From: Microbacteriaceae bacterium
GTDB taxonomy: Bacteria; Actinomycetota; Actinomycetes; Actinomycetales; Microbacteriaceae
Assembly (NCBI GenBank): GCA_025352325.1
Contig: JANXTR010000002.1
Location: 1-46,333 of the forward strand
Direction: 5' to 3'
DNA: 46,333 nt
Position numbers and translations under genes: made by a program. Below the pieces are notes generated by a model. The model saw nothing but the letters and a program-made list of their open reading frames with translations, was not told where the DNA came from and searched no databases. Shown here one piece after another: positions 26,096 to 34,303 of the stretch (the stretch's first letter is position 1; each line of letters opens with the position of its first letter).

Positions 26096-27414
26096 AGCCC
26101 CTCGTCCGATTGCCGCGGCAGGTCGGCCTCGCGCGGCACCACTCGCAGCGCGGTCCGCCACGACAGCTCTTGCGAGGCCTTCACGCAGCAGATCACGAAC
26201 GTCATCCAGCCGAACTCGAACAGGATCGAGCTCTCGGCGAGGGAGACCAGGATCAGCGCCACGAGGGTCGCCGCCGGCCAGGCGTAGACCACGCTGCGGC
26301 GCGAACCGGCGAGCAGCCACGAGCGGGTGAAGGCGAGACCGATCATCCCGATGAAGAGGATCACGCCGATCACGCCGAGCTGCAGCCAGACGTCGAGGAA
26401 GGCGTTGAGCGCCGAGTCGGCTGGACGCGCGGGCGTGGCCGAGAGCGCCGAGAACGGAAAAATGCTGGTACGCCAGGCGCCGATCCACCCCCACCCCTGC
26501 AGCGGGTTCACGCCGATGAGGTTGATCACCTGGCGCCACAGGTCGATCCGATAGTCCAGGGTGCCGGTCGCGTTGAAGAGGCTGATGATCAATCCGCGGA
26601 AGACCCCGATCAGGCCGAAGCCGACGATCGCCAGGCCGAGCACGACAAACTGCCAGAAGCGTCGACGCTCTGCCCGCACCCGGCGCAGGCCGTAGATGGC
26701 CAGAGCGGCGACGCCCACGAGGACCGCGGCGAAGGCGATGACGGGCGACTGCGTCAGCACGACGCAGAGCCCGGCGAGCACCAGCGACAGCACGGAGGTC
26801 AGGCGCGGGACCGAGCGGGTTCGGTACTCGGTGGCGAAGCTAATCGCCCCGATCAGGGCGACGAGCCCGAGCTGGTCGCGCGAAGGTTCGATGCCCGAGA
26901 TGGGTCCGAGGGTTCCCAGGGCGCCGTGCACACCGAGGAACGGCAGCGGACGGTCGATCAGGATGCCCGAGAACACCTCGACGCCGAGCGACAGTCCGAG
27001 AACGACGCGCAGCACATCGCCGAACGCGCGGACGATCTGGATCGTGTCGCGCGAGATTGCCACGAAGAGCGCGATCAGGGTGAAGGCCAGGACGTAGCCG
27101 AGGCCCCCGAGCGTCGCCCACTTGTAGCTGCTCCAGACCAGGCTCGCGAGCGACCAGACCAGGAAACCGAGGAGCGAGATCGGCAGCAGCGAACGCCAGG
27201 CGATCTCGTCTTGTCGGGCGAGGTACGAGAGCGCCATCAGGATCAGCGCCGCAATCACGGCGGCCAGGAATCCGGCCCAACCGAGGGTGCGTTGGAGGAA
27301 GAAGGATGCCGCGCCCAGCGCGATCCCGACCGTCGCCAGCGCGTGGGCCAGCCGTGCCGACCCGAAGATGGCCACCAGCAGGCCGAGGCGTGTCGCGGGC
27401 GGGCGCTCAGACAT
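26092..27414 (-). CDS. O-antigen ligase/polymerase-like membrane protein (copy 2)
   Basis: 440 residues with about 11-12 membrane helices and a large outer loop near the C-terminal third (about 300-345) containing YRIDLWRQVINLIGVNPLQGWGW, the Wzy_C/WaaL region whose Arg and Trp-Gly motif recur in ligases. DSALNAFLDVWLQLGVIGVIL follows. Such proteins ligate or polymerise lipid-linked glycans on the outer face. It is tandem with a paralogue upstream that overlaps it by 8 bp, so both are made from one transcript. Which one polymerises and which ligates cannot be told from sequence. Confidence 0.82.
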   Translation of the reverse strand: MSERPPATRLGLLVAIFGSARLAHALATVGIALGAASFFLQRTLGWAGFLAAVIAALILMALSYLARQDEIAWRSLLPISLLGFLVWSLASLVWSSYKWATLGGLGYVLAFTLIALFVAISRDTIQIVRAFGDVLRVVLGLSLGVEVFSGILIDRPLPFLGVHGALGTLGPISGIEPSRDQLGLVALIGAISFATEYRTRSVPRLTSVLSLVLAGLCVVLTQSPVIAFAAVLVGVAALAIYGLRRVRAERRRFWQFVVLGLAIVGFGLIGVFRGLIISLFNATGTLDYRIDLWRQVINLIGVNPLQGWGWIGAWRTSIFPFSALSATPARPADSALNAFLDVWLQLGVIGVILFIGMIGLAFTRSWLLAGSRRSVVYAWPAATLVALILVSLAESSILFEFGWMTFVICCVKASQELSWRTALRVVPREADLPRQSDEGL

Positions 27415-28702
27415 GGGGAACCGCCTCCCGCACCGGATCGGGGGCGGGTTCCCGCTTGTTGCTCTGGATCGACGCCACGACCAGCAGGGCGAAGCCGATC
27501 TCGATCAGCAGGCGGCTCTCGGCGATGCTGTGCACGAGGAGGGCCACCACGATCAGCAGCGGGAAGATCGAGACCAGCCGCACGCGCCCCCGACCGGCGT
27601 CGAGGGCCAGGATCCAGGAGCGGATCAGTGTCGTGAGCACCAGCAGTCCGAACACGATCAGCCCGATGATGCCCAGCTGGAGGTAGATGTCGAGCCAGGC
27701 GTCATGGGCCTGCAGGTAGCGCACGTGCTTGATGATGGCCAGGCTCTTGAACGGCTCCACCCACGGTGCCCAATAGCTCACCCAGCCCCAGCCGGCCGCC
27801 GGGCGCTCGTTCGCCAGCGCGATGACCTTCGCCCAGATATCCGAACGACCAGTGAGTGTGTCGTTCTTGCCGAGCAGCTCGAGAATAGGCCCCCGTGCGA
27901 AGACGGCGAGCGTGGCGATCCCGGCGGCAACGACGAGTCCGGCGCCGTAGACGATCCTCCGGCGGGACGCCGACACCCGGCCCAGCTCAAGCAGGAACAG
28001 GCCGACAAGCACGACCGCAGTGAGCGCGAGCAGCACCGTCGACGAACGTGTCAGCGCGAGCGTGCCGAGCGCGATAAGACTCCAGAATCCGAGCCATGCG
28101 CGCGACGCGGTTTCGGCCACCCACTGCACCGCGAACACGATCAGGGCGAAGAGCGCGACGAGTGCCAGCAGGTTCGAGTTGCCCTGGATCCCCTGGATCT
28201 GCCCGCCGTGGAACAGCAGGTCCCGCGACCAGTAGTAGGCCGCCGGGATCTTCGTGAGCCGCGAGTAGTCGACCCAGAACGGGAGCACCGGATGCCGGAT
28301 GAACGCCGCCACGACGAACTCGAACAGCAGCGACAGCCCGAGGATCCACCGCAGCGCGACCCCGAACGCGCGCAGGAACGTTTCCAGATCGAACGCCGTG
28401 GTGAGGAAGACGGCGAAGGCGGTCGTGATGAAGGTGAGGGCGACCCCGGCGAGTGTAGCGACGCGGTAGTCCGACCAAATGACCGAGAGGAGCACCAGCG
28501 CCAGGAAGGCGATCAGTGTGAACGGCAGGCGCCGCACATCCACCCGCATGCGCACCAGCTCGATGATCACGAGCGTCATCAGCCCCACGACGATGGCACC
28601 CCAGCCCCACCAGGTGAACAGGTAACGCCAGAGGTCGCCTGCCGTCAGGGTGAACAGCCCGATGACCGCGAGTCGGCGCCGATAGGTCTCCGTGCGACTC
28701 AT
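27407..28702 (-). CDS. O-antigen ligase/polymerase-like membrane protein (copy 1)
   Basis: 431 residues, about 11 helices. It shares with the downstream copy the outer-loop signature GRSDIWAKVIALANERPAAGWGWVSYWAPW, then QAHDAWLDIYLQLGIIGLIVF, where the His is the position thought to matter in WaaL/PglL ligases; copy 2 has Asn in the equivalent DSALNAFLD. That difference hints at divergent roles. The ATG is preceded by TAGCCT at 6 nt, so the pair is probably made from a leaderless transcript. It is separated from the acyl-CoA dehydrogenase end by 38 bp on the same strand. Confidence 0.83.
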   Translation of the reverse strand: MSRTETYRRRLAVIGLFTLTAGDLWRYLFTWWGWGAIVVGLMTLVIIELVRMRVDVRRLPFTLIAFLALVLLSVIWSDYRVATLAGVALTFITTAFAVFLTTAFDLETFLRAFGVALRWILGLSLLFEFVVAAFIRHPVLPFWVDYSRLTKIPAAYYWSRDLLFHGGQIQGIQGNSNLLALVALFALIVFAVQWVAETASRAWLGFWSLIALGTLALTRSSTVLLALTAVVLVGLFLLELGRVSASRRRIVYGAGLVVAAGIATLAVFARGPILELLGKNDTLTGRSDIWAKVIALANERPAAGWGWVSYWAPWVEPFKSLAIIKHVRYLQAHDAWLDIYLQLGIIGLIVFGLLVLTTLIRSWILALDAGRGRVRLVSIFPLLIVVALLVHSIAESRLLIEIGFALLVVASIQSNKREPAPDPVREAVPHV

Positions 28703-28708
28703 GGGTTC

Positions 28709-28714
28709 AGGCTA
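28709..28714 (-). promoter_or_regulatory. Putative -10 box for leaderless ligase-pair transcript
   Basis: The minus strand reads TAGCCT, then 6 nt, then ATG 28702. Confidence 0.45.
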
Positions 28715-28740
28715 CCGTTCGGCCCCCAGGAGGCCCGGGC

Positions 28741-29979
28741 TCATACGAAGGCGGCTTTGCCCGTCAGGGCGCGGCCCACGATGAGCGTGTTCATCTCGCG
28801 AGTGCCCTCGTACGAGTAGAGCGCCTCGGCATCCGCGAAGTGCCGGATGACGTCGTTCTCGAGCACGATGCCGTTGCCGCCGAGGCTCTCGCGGGCCCAG
28901 GCGACGGTCTCGCGCATCCTGCTGGTCGCGAACTCCTTGGCCAGGGCCGAGTGCTCGTCCTTCTGGATGCCCTGATCCAGCATCTCGGAGACCCGCGTGC
29001 AGAGCGCGATCGATGAGGTGATGTTGGCGATCTGCTTCGCGAGCAGCTCCTGGATCAGCTGGCTGTTGTCGATCGTCTGACCGAACTGCTCGCGCTCGCC
29101 CGCGTACTTCAGCGACGCCTCGTATGCGCCAGCCGAGTTGCCGACCGACGCCCAGGCTACCTCGGCGCGCGTGAGGCGCAGCACGGCGGCGGTGTCGCGG
29201 AACGACTCGCCCTTCTGCAGCCGGTTTGCCTCCGGCACGCGCAGGTTCTCGAGCACGATGTCGGCGTTCTGCACGATGCGCAACGCCTGCTTGTTCTCGA
29301 TCTTCGTGGCCGTGTAGCCGGGGGTCGAGGTCGGGACGATGAAGCCCTTCACCTGGCCGTCCTCGGTCGACTTGGCCCAGATGATCGCGTGCGTGGCGAT
29401 GGTGCCGTTGCCGATCCACCGCTTAGCGCCGTTCAGCACCCACTCGTCGCCGTTCTCTCCAGGCGTGCGCGTCGCCGTGGTGCGGAGACCCCGTGCGCTG
29501 TCGGAGCCGCTGAGCGGCTCGGTGAGTGCGAAGCATCCGAGCAGCTCGCCGCGGGAAAACTTCGGCAGCCATTCGGCTTTCTGCTCGTCAGAGCCGGCGA
29601 CGTGGATGGCGCCCATCACCAGGCCCTGCTGCATGCCCACCAGGGTCGCGATGCTCGAGTCGACGCGGGCCAGCTCGTAGGCGATCCAGCCGCGGAACAC
29701 GGCCGAGTTCTCGAAGGGGCGGGTCTCGGGGTACTGCAGCGCGAAGATCCCCAGGTCGGCGAGGCCCTTCACGACGAACATGGGAAACTCGGCGCGGGCC
29801 CAGTGGTCGTTGACGATCGGCTTGACCTCGGTCTCGAGGTAGTGCCGCAGGCGCATGAGCACCGCCTTCTCCTGATCGGTCAGCGCGGCTTCCATGCGGT
29901 AAAAGTCGCTGACGAGCGTGGTGAAAGCGGGGGCGTCGTCGTGAGCGGCGGCGACGACGGCGTCGGTCGTGATGGTCAT
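28741..29979 (-). CDS. Acyl-CoA dehydrogenase, glutaryl-CoA dehydrogenase-like
   Basis: 412 residues from ATG 29977-29979. FAD-dependent acyl-CoA dehydrogenase motifs are CFALTEPLSGSD (149-160), WVLNGAKRWIGN (180-191) and REQFGQTI. The catalytic base is Glu391 in LYSYEGTREMNTLIVGRALTG, the placement seen in glutaryl-CoA dehydrogenases and some branched-chain enzymes. It is a soluble fatty or amino acid degradation enzyme with no obvious link to the glycan genes. It marks the point where accessory genes meet housekeeping ones and is divergent from manA. The start is supported by TACCCT 6 nt before it. The substrate is not certain. Confidence 0.88.
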   Translation of the reverse strand: MTITTDAVVAAAHDDAPAFTTLVSDFYRMEAALTDQEKAVLMRLRHYLETEVKPIVNDHWARAEFPMFVVKGLADLGIFALQYPETRPFENSAVFRGWIAYELARVDSSIATLVGMQQGLVMGAIHVAGSDEQKAEWLPKFSRGELLGCFALTEPLSGSDSARGLRTTATRTPGENGDEWVLNGAKRWIGNGTIATHAIIWAKSTEDGQVKGFIVPTSTPGYTATKIENKQALRIVQNADIVLENLRVPEANRLQKGESFRDTAAVLRLTRAEVAWASVGNSAGAYEASLKYAGEREQFGQTIDNSQLIQELLAKQIANITSSIALCTRVSEMLDQGIQKDEHSALAKEFATSRMRETVAWARESLGGNGIVLENDVIRHFADAEALYSYEGTREMNTLIVGRALTGKAAFV

Positions 29980-29985
29980 AGTTCC

Positions 29986-29991
29986 AGGGTA
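29986..29991 (-). promoter_or_regulatory. Putative -10 box for leaderless acyl-CoA dehydrogenase transcript
   Basis: The minus strand reads TACCCT, then 6 nt, then ATG 29979. Just upstream, 30002-30016 is a perfect 5-bp inverted repeat (CTGGG-AGGCA-CCCAG) at the place where a -35 factor or repressor would bind. Confidence 0.42.
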
Positions 29992-30059
29992 CGTGGGCGG
30001 TCTGGGAGGCACCCAGACGCTTGGTACTTTGGTGCAAGGAACTAGGGGAGAAGCGCACG

Positions 30060-31181
30060 ATGTTCGTCGGAATCACCAACACCCCGCGTGACTACGCCTG
30101 GGGCTCCATGACCGCGATGGCGGAGCTGCTCGGCACGACGCCGAGCGGTGCTCCGGAGGCGGAGCTGTGGTTCGGCGCCCATCCGGGGTCGCCGACCCGG
30201 ATCGTCGGCGGCGAGGGGACACTCGCCGGCGTCGCGCCGCAGCTGCCGTTCCTGCTGAAGGTGCTTGCCGCAGCATCCCCGCTCTCGCTGCAGGCGCATC
30301 CGACCACCGAGCAGGCGGTCGCTGGATTCGCGGCCGAGAACGCCGCGGGCATCCCGCTCAACGCGTCCGAGCGCAACTACCGCGACGCCTCGGCCAAGCC
30401 TGAGATTCTCTACGCGCTGAGCGAGGAGTTCCGGGCACTCTGCGGTTTCCGGCCGGTCGAGGAGACCCGCACACTGCTGCTGCCGGTGTCGGGCGACGAG
30501 CGGATCGCCCCCCTGCTCGAGCGACTCATCGACGACTCCTCGCTCCGTTCGACCTTCGAGTGGCTGATCACGCGGGGGGACGGCGTCGAGGAGCTGATCG
30601 CCGCCCTCGTCGAGACCTCGGCGATCGCCGCCGACCTCGCCTGGGACACCGTGCGGCGGCTCGCCGACTCCTACCCGGGCGACCCCGGCATCGCGATCTC
30701 GCTGCTCATGCACACCGCGGTGCTGCGGCCCGGGCAGGTGCTGTACCTGCCGGCAGGCAACATCCACGCCTATCTGGAGGGTCTCGGCATCGAGCTGATG
30801 GCCTCGAGCGACAACGTGCTGCGCGGCGGCCTCACGCCGAAGCACGTCGACGTGGACGAGCTTCTGGCGGTCCTCGACTTCCGGCCCCTGCCCCTTCCGT
30901 TGCTCGAACCGGAGGTCCCGCAGCCGGGCGTTGCCGTGTTCCGGCCCGATGCGCCCGACTTCGTGCTGACGGTGGTGTCGCCGGATGCCGCGGCCGCCGG
31001 CTCAGCGTCGGCCGGCACCGTGCTGCCGCTCACCGGCCCCGCCATCGCGCTGTGCACGAGCGGCTCCGTGACCCTGAGCGGCTACCGGCTGGAGCGTGGG
31101 CAATCCGTCTACGTGGCCGACGAGCCGTCTCTGGCGATCTCGGGCGATGGCATGCTCTTCGTGGCATCTACGGGTGCGTGA
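30060..31181 (+). CDS. manA: Mannose-6-phosphate isomerase, class I
   Basis: 373 residues from ATG 30060, which follows GGGGAGAAG at 6 nt. The enzyme interconverts fructose-6-phosphate and mannose-6-phosphate. The zinc ligands are visible as Gln78 and His80 in SLQAHP, Glu115 in AKPEI, and His236 in PAGNIHAYL, with the family opening NTPRDYAWGS. The protein gives the entry to GDP-mannose, and so to the Gmd branch at 4379-5416. Phosphomannomutase and GDP-mannose pyrophosphorylase are not in this window. It stands alone as an operon start, divergent from the acyl-CoA dehydrogenase. Confidence 0.95.
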   Translation: MFVGITNTPRDYAWGSMTAMAELLGTTPSGAPEAELWFGAHPGSPTRIVGGEGTLAGVAPQLPFLLKVLAAASPLSLQAHPTTEQAVAGFAAENAAGIPLNASERNYRDASAKPEILYALSEEFRALCGFRPVEETRTLLLPVSGDERIAPLLERLIDDSSLRSTFEWLITRGDGVEELIAALVETSAIAADLAWDTVRRLADSYPGDPGIAISLLMHTAVLRPGQVLYLPAGNIHAYLEGLGIELMASSDNVLRGGLTPKHVDVDELLAVLDFRPLPLPLLEPEVPQPGVAVFRPDAPDFVLTVVSPDAAAAGSASAGTVLPLTGPAIALCTSGSVTLSGYRLERGQSVYVADEPSLAISGDGMLFVASTGA

Positions 31182-31243
31182 TCTTTTCCGAGACGACTTC
31201 GGCTCGATATCTCCTCTCGTTCACTTGCCCGCATCTTGAGGCC

Positions 31244-31549
31244 ATGCGCAAGTTCGCGATCTCGGCCGCGCTCCTCGCGTGCATCCTCACGGGGTGTAGT
31301 GCACCAGCACCCTCGAGCGGCCCCTCGACGTCGCCACCCACCGCGCCCGTGATCTCGCCCGTCCTTTCGTCTCCGCGATCGGACTGCCCCTCGAGTGCTC
31401 GGGCGCTGTTCCCATTGGCTAGGGTGCAGGCGCTCCTCGCGGATCCGGTCGCGATCAAGACCGATGAGATGTGTGCTTCGCGTCGGATCGAGGAGCTCGC
31501 CGTGCTGCAGGCCGGGGCATCGAGTGTGCCTGGGGTGGTCAAAACATGA
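31244..31549 (+). CDS. N-terminal part of a frameshifted lipoprotein
   Basis: 101 residues from ATG 31244. The signal peptide MRKFAISAALLACILTGC gives a lipobox with Cys18, followed by a Ser/Pro-rich linker and the start of a domain (ARALFPLARVQALLADPV, RRIEELAVLQAG). After LQAG the frame reads ASSVPGVVKT and stops. If one G is added to the G4 run at 31514-31517, the frame continues as LQAGGIECAWGGQN into the next reading frame, which has the expected continuation. The gene is therefore best read as the first third of one lipoprotein of about 356 residues broken by a 1-base deletion or a sequence error. No family was recognised. Confidence 0.65.
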   Translation: MRKFAISAALLACILTGCSAPAPSSGPSTSPPTAPVISPVLSSPRSDCPSSARALFPLARVQALLADPVAIKTDEMCASRRIEELAVLQAGASSVPGVVKT

Positions 31550-32313
31550 CCGATTCCACCTGGGACACCGGGATCGTGATCGAAATCCTTCCGGCCGCGG
31601 CCGCGGAGTTCGCGAGTTGGGAGAGCTTCGCCTCGTCTCCGACGGCCGTGACCGGCACGATCAGCGACGAATCGGGCTTCCAGTGCGGTGAGACGAGCGA
31701 CGCCGGCGGAGACCGGTGCTCCGGCGACGCGCGTGTCAAGGGCTACTGGATCTCGTTCTCCGTGAACGATGTGGATGGCGCCGACGGCGGCGGGGTGGCG
31801 ACCACAGAGTCGGCGATGACTCAGGTGGTTGCCGGCATCACGGCAGCAAGCCCGGCCAGGGCGAACTGGACGCCTCCCGGCACGATCATCACGGGCAAGG
31901 AACTCTGTAGCGATCCTGCCACCGCTGCTCGCGTTACGGCGATCGTGGGTGACACGCTCACGTCGTCCGAACTGAACGTCCCCCCGGATCTGACCGCGAT
32001 GGCCGCCAAGCGGATAGGGCTCGTCTCGTGCGCTTGGCGGGGCCCGCATGGCGAGTTCGACCTCTCCACGCTCCCAGCCGGAGCGTGGGCGTACCCGCTC
32101 GTCATCGCGCATCCGCCGACAATGCTCGGGGCCCCCGCATCGTTTGCGGTCTCGGGAGCCGACGGAGCGGTGCGAGCGTGTGGCGACGGATGTCAGCCGC
32201 AGATCAGCGTCGGCGGCAGCCTCGTGCAGATATATGCCTCCGCTGACGGCGACGTCTCGGGAACCTTTTCGGACGCGGTCCAGAGGGTCATCGACGCGAT
32301 TCGCGCTGCCTGA
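31546..32313 (+). CDS. C-terminal part of the frameshifted lipoprotein
   Basis: From ATG 31546 the frame encodes 255 residues with no signal peptide, beginning TDSTWDTGIVIEILPAAAAEF. The open frame actually extends upstream to 31471 and there reads RGIECAWGGQN, the natural continuation of the upstream lipoprotein. Six cysteines (for example FQCGETS, DRCSGD, ACGDGC) and hydrophobic strands suggest an exported, disulfide-bearing domain, which makes no sense without the upstream signal sequence. The apparent ATGA overlap with the upstream stop is thus probably accidental. Function unknown. Confidence 0.6.
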   Translation: MTDSTWDTGIVIEILPAAAAEFASWESFASSPTAVTGTISDESGFQCGETSDAGGDRCSGDARVKGYWISFSVNDVDGADGGGVATTESAMTQVVAGITAASPARANWTPPGTIITGKELCSDPATAARVTAIVGDTLTSSELNVPPDLTAMAAKRIGLVSCAWRGPHGEFDLSTLPAGAWAYPLVIAHPPTMLGAPASFAVSGADGAVRACGDGCQPQISVGGSLVQIYASADGDVSGTFSDAVQRVIDAIRAA

Positions 32314-32328
32314 TTCACGTCGAGTCGT

Positions 32329-32362
32329 CCGACCGCTTCGGCGCGCTCGCGCGCGAGGTCGG
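32329..32362. terminator. Possible bidirectional hairpin between convergent genes
   Basis: CCGACC (32329-32334) and GGTCGG (32357-32362) pair around a GC-rich core that includes the self-complementary CTCGCGCGCGAG. It lies between the lipoprotein and the convergent membrane protein gene. No T-tract follows, so it is a weak candidate. Confidence 0.3.
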
Positions 32363-32389
32363 CAGTCGGAGCGCCTGGGTGTTTCGGGC

Positions 32390-34300
32390 TCAGGGAGCCC
32401 GAACGAGGTGGACGCTGGCGCCCTCGACGGTGACCGAGTAAACGGTGCCGTCGGCGATCTCGGTGTCCGCGCCGAACAGCGAGCCGAATCGCGCCACAAA
32501 ACTAGAGCTCGATTTCTGGATCACGACGTAGTCGTAGCTGCGCAGCTGCGTCGCCCACGCTTGTTGGCGGAGGTCGACAGTCCAGACGTCGGCGATCCCC
32601 TGGGGTGGACCGAGGCTCCAAGCTCCGGAACCCGCGTCCGCCGGCATCAACTCGTACCGCAGCACCCAGTAGTCGTACCCCTGGTCGTACTGCGAAATGA
32701 GCCACACCCGGTCGCCGCGGCCGATCCTCGCTGCGTGCGCCGCGTCGATCACCTGGTCATAGCTGGATCTATCGGACATCGCGGGGGAGACAGGGTCGCG
32801 CAGGTAGGCGAGAAGCGATTTCGCCGGTGCAAGCGCGGCAAGGAGAAGCAGCCAGATCAGCGCCAGGGCCACGGGCGATGTGACGGCCCACCCTCGAGTG
32901 TTGAGCCACCGTTCGAGAGCCGGCCGAGCTTCGGCGAGGACGAAGATGACGAACGCGGCGATCAACATCACGATTCCAGCCCAGTAGGTGCTCAGGTATC
33001 TCACGAACGACGCGAGGCGAAGGGCCTCGTAGTCGGTGAACTTGAAGAGGTAGAGCACTAGAAGGCCGACGGTGTAGACGACAGCGCCCACGCTGACGAT
33101 GATCGCTGTCGAGAAGTCACGGGGGAGCCCCCAGCGTCTCTGTCGCCAGAATTCGAGTAGCACGAGCACCACCGCGCAGGCGAGTAACAGGCTCACCGCA
33201 GAGAGCTCAAGCCGGTGCGACTCGATGAGGGGCTCTCGGAGGAACGCCAAGCGGAAGCTGGCAACGACTTCGGGCCAATACGAGCGGGCAGGTCCGAAGA
33301 CGAGTTGGAGCAGGTTGATGTTCGACGCCGAGAGTTGCGGATCCGCATGGAGGACGCTGACGATCGCCTTCCACGATCCGTAGGCGACGGCGACCCCGAG
33401 AGCTGGGATCCCGATCGCGATCAGCACGGCCGGGATGGACTTTCGGATGCTGCCGCCTTCCCGTCGGCGGAGTTGCTGAGCCAGCAGCCCGACAAGCACC
33501 ACGATGGCAAAGAACGCCCCCGAGTCCTTGGTGAGAACAAGCATTGCCAGCGCTGCCGTGAGGTGGAGGGTCGAGACCCGGCGTGACGAATCGTTCGTGT
33601 AGACGAGCGCAAGACAGTAGCCGAACAGCAAGCCGAGAACCGGGTCGATAATGATGAGCTGGGTGCTCGGGAAGAACAGATTCGGCACGATGAAGATGAT
33701 CGGCAGAATGAGGGCGAGCCGGCCGGCTCGCCGCCAGGTGAGGGACGCCATGAACGGGATGAACAGCGAGATGATGACGAGTTGGTAGGCCCAGAACAGA
33801 TCGGCCTCATTCCAGTCACCGAAACGCTCGACGAAGTATTGGAAGAGTCCGATGCCGGGCTGGTACCCGCGGAAGGCCAGCTCGATCGGACTGTATACCG
33901 ACAGTTTGTCGTCGAGGAACATCGCCTTCACCACCGCGCCCCACTCGGTGAACTCATCGAAACTGGACAGTCGCATTCCTCGGGTCGTGATGAAGCTGGC
34001 GAGGGCGAGGGCGAGGAATACGGCGAAGGAAGGCGAGAACGCGTGTTGCAGTGCCCGGAGCGCCACCCGCGGACTCGATCGAGTCGCGGAGCGGGCGATC
34101 GCGACCACCACGATCACGGCGCTCCCCACAAGCACAGCAATGAATCCCGCCCGAAGTGCGTTGATCAAGCCGAACACGTAGATCACCAGGGCCACGGCGA
34201 ACACGGTGGTCGGCACCATCGCGGCGAAGGAGGACTTCAGCAGGCGTGCCGCAGAGAAGGCCGTCGCGAGAAGCCAGGCGGTGACCAGAATGAAGCTCAT
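32390..34300 (-). CDS. Large GT-C-like membrane protein
   Basis: 636 residues with about 13 membrane helices in the first 500 residues and a soluble outer domain of about 120 residues at the C-terminus (VIDAAHAARIGRGDRVWLISQYDQG onward). An acidic pair sits in an outer loop after the first helices (SSFDEFTEWG, D115/E116), as expected for a metal-dependent GT-C transferase using a polyprenyl-phosphate sugar. No exact family was recognised. It starts 3 nt after the GT2-GtrA gene stop, so the two are co-transcribed. A plausible pairing is that the GT2-GtrA protein makes and flips the lipid-linked sugar that this protein attaches (inference). Confidence 0.65.
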   Translation of the reverse strand: MSFILVTAWLLATAFSAARLLKSSFAAMVPTTVFAVALVIYVFGLINALRAGFIAVLVGSAVIVVVAIARSATRSSPRVALRALQHAFSPSFAVFLALALASFITTRGMRLSSFDEFTEWGAVVKAMFLDDKLSVYSPIELAFRGYQPGIGLFQYFVERFGDWNEADLFWAYQLVIISLFIPFMASLTWRRAGRLALILPIIFIVPNLFFPSTQLIIIDPVLGLLFGYCLALVYTNDSSRRVSTLHLTAALAMLVLTKDSGAFFAIVVLVGLLAQQLRRREGGSIRKSIPAVLIAIGIPALGVAVAYGSWKAIVSVLHADPQLSASNINLLQLVFGPARSYWPEVVASFRLAFLREPLIESHRLELSAVSLLLACAVVLVLLEFWRQRRWGLPRDFSTAIIVSVGAVVYTVGLLVLYLFKFTDYEALRLASFVRYLSTYWAGIVMLIAAFVIFVLAEARPALERWLNTRGWAVTSPVALALIWLLLLAALAPAKSLLAYLRDPVSPAMSDRSSYDQVIDAAHAARIGRGDRVWLISQYDQGYDYWVLRYELMPADAGSGAWSLGPPQGIADVWTVDLRQQAWATQLRSYDYVVIQKSSSSFVARFGSLFGADTEIADGTVYSVTVEGASVHLVRAP

Positions 34301-34303
34301 TCC

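Noticed and set aside
27287-28819. A 510-codon plus-strand frame, and similar long antisense frames over 17900-19375 and 21629-23113
   Set aside because: They are charged, low-complexity antisense readings of membrane protein or glycosyltransferase genes, with no ribosome site or recognisable motif.
31546-31549. ATGA overlap between the two lipoprotein halves as true translational coupling
   Set aside because: The downstream part needs the upstream signal peptide, and the downstream frame continues naturally upstream of that ATG, so a frameshift explains it better.
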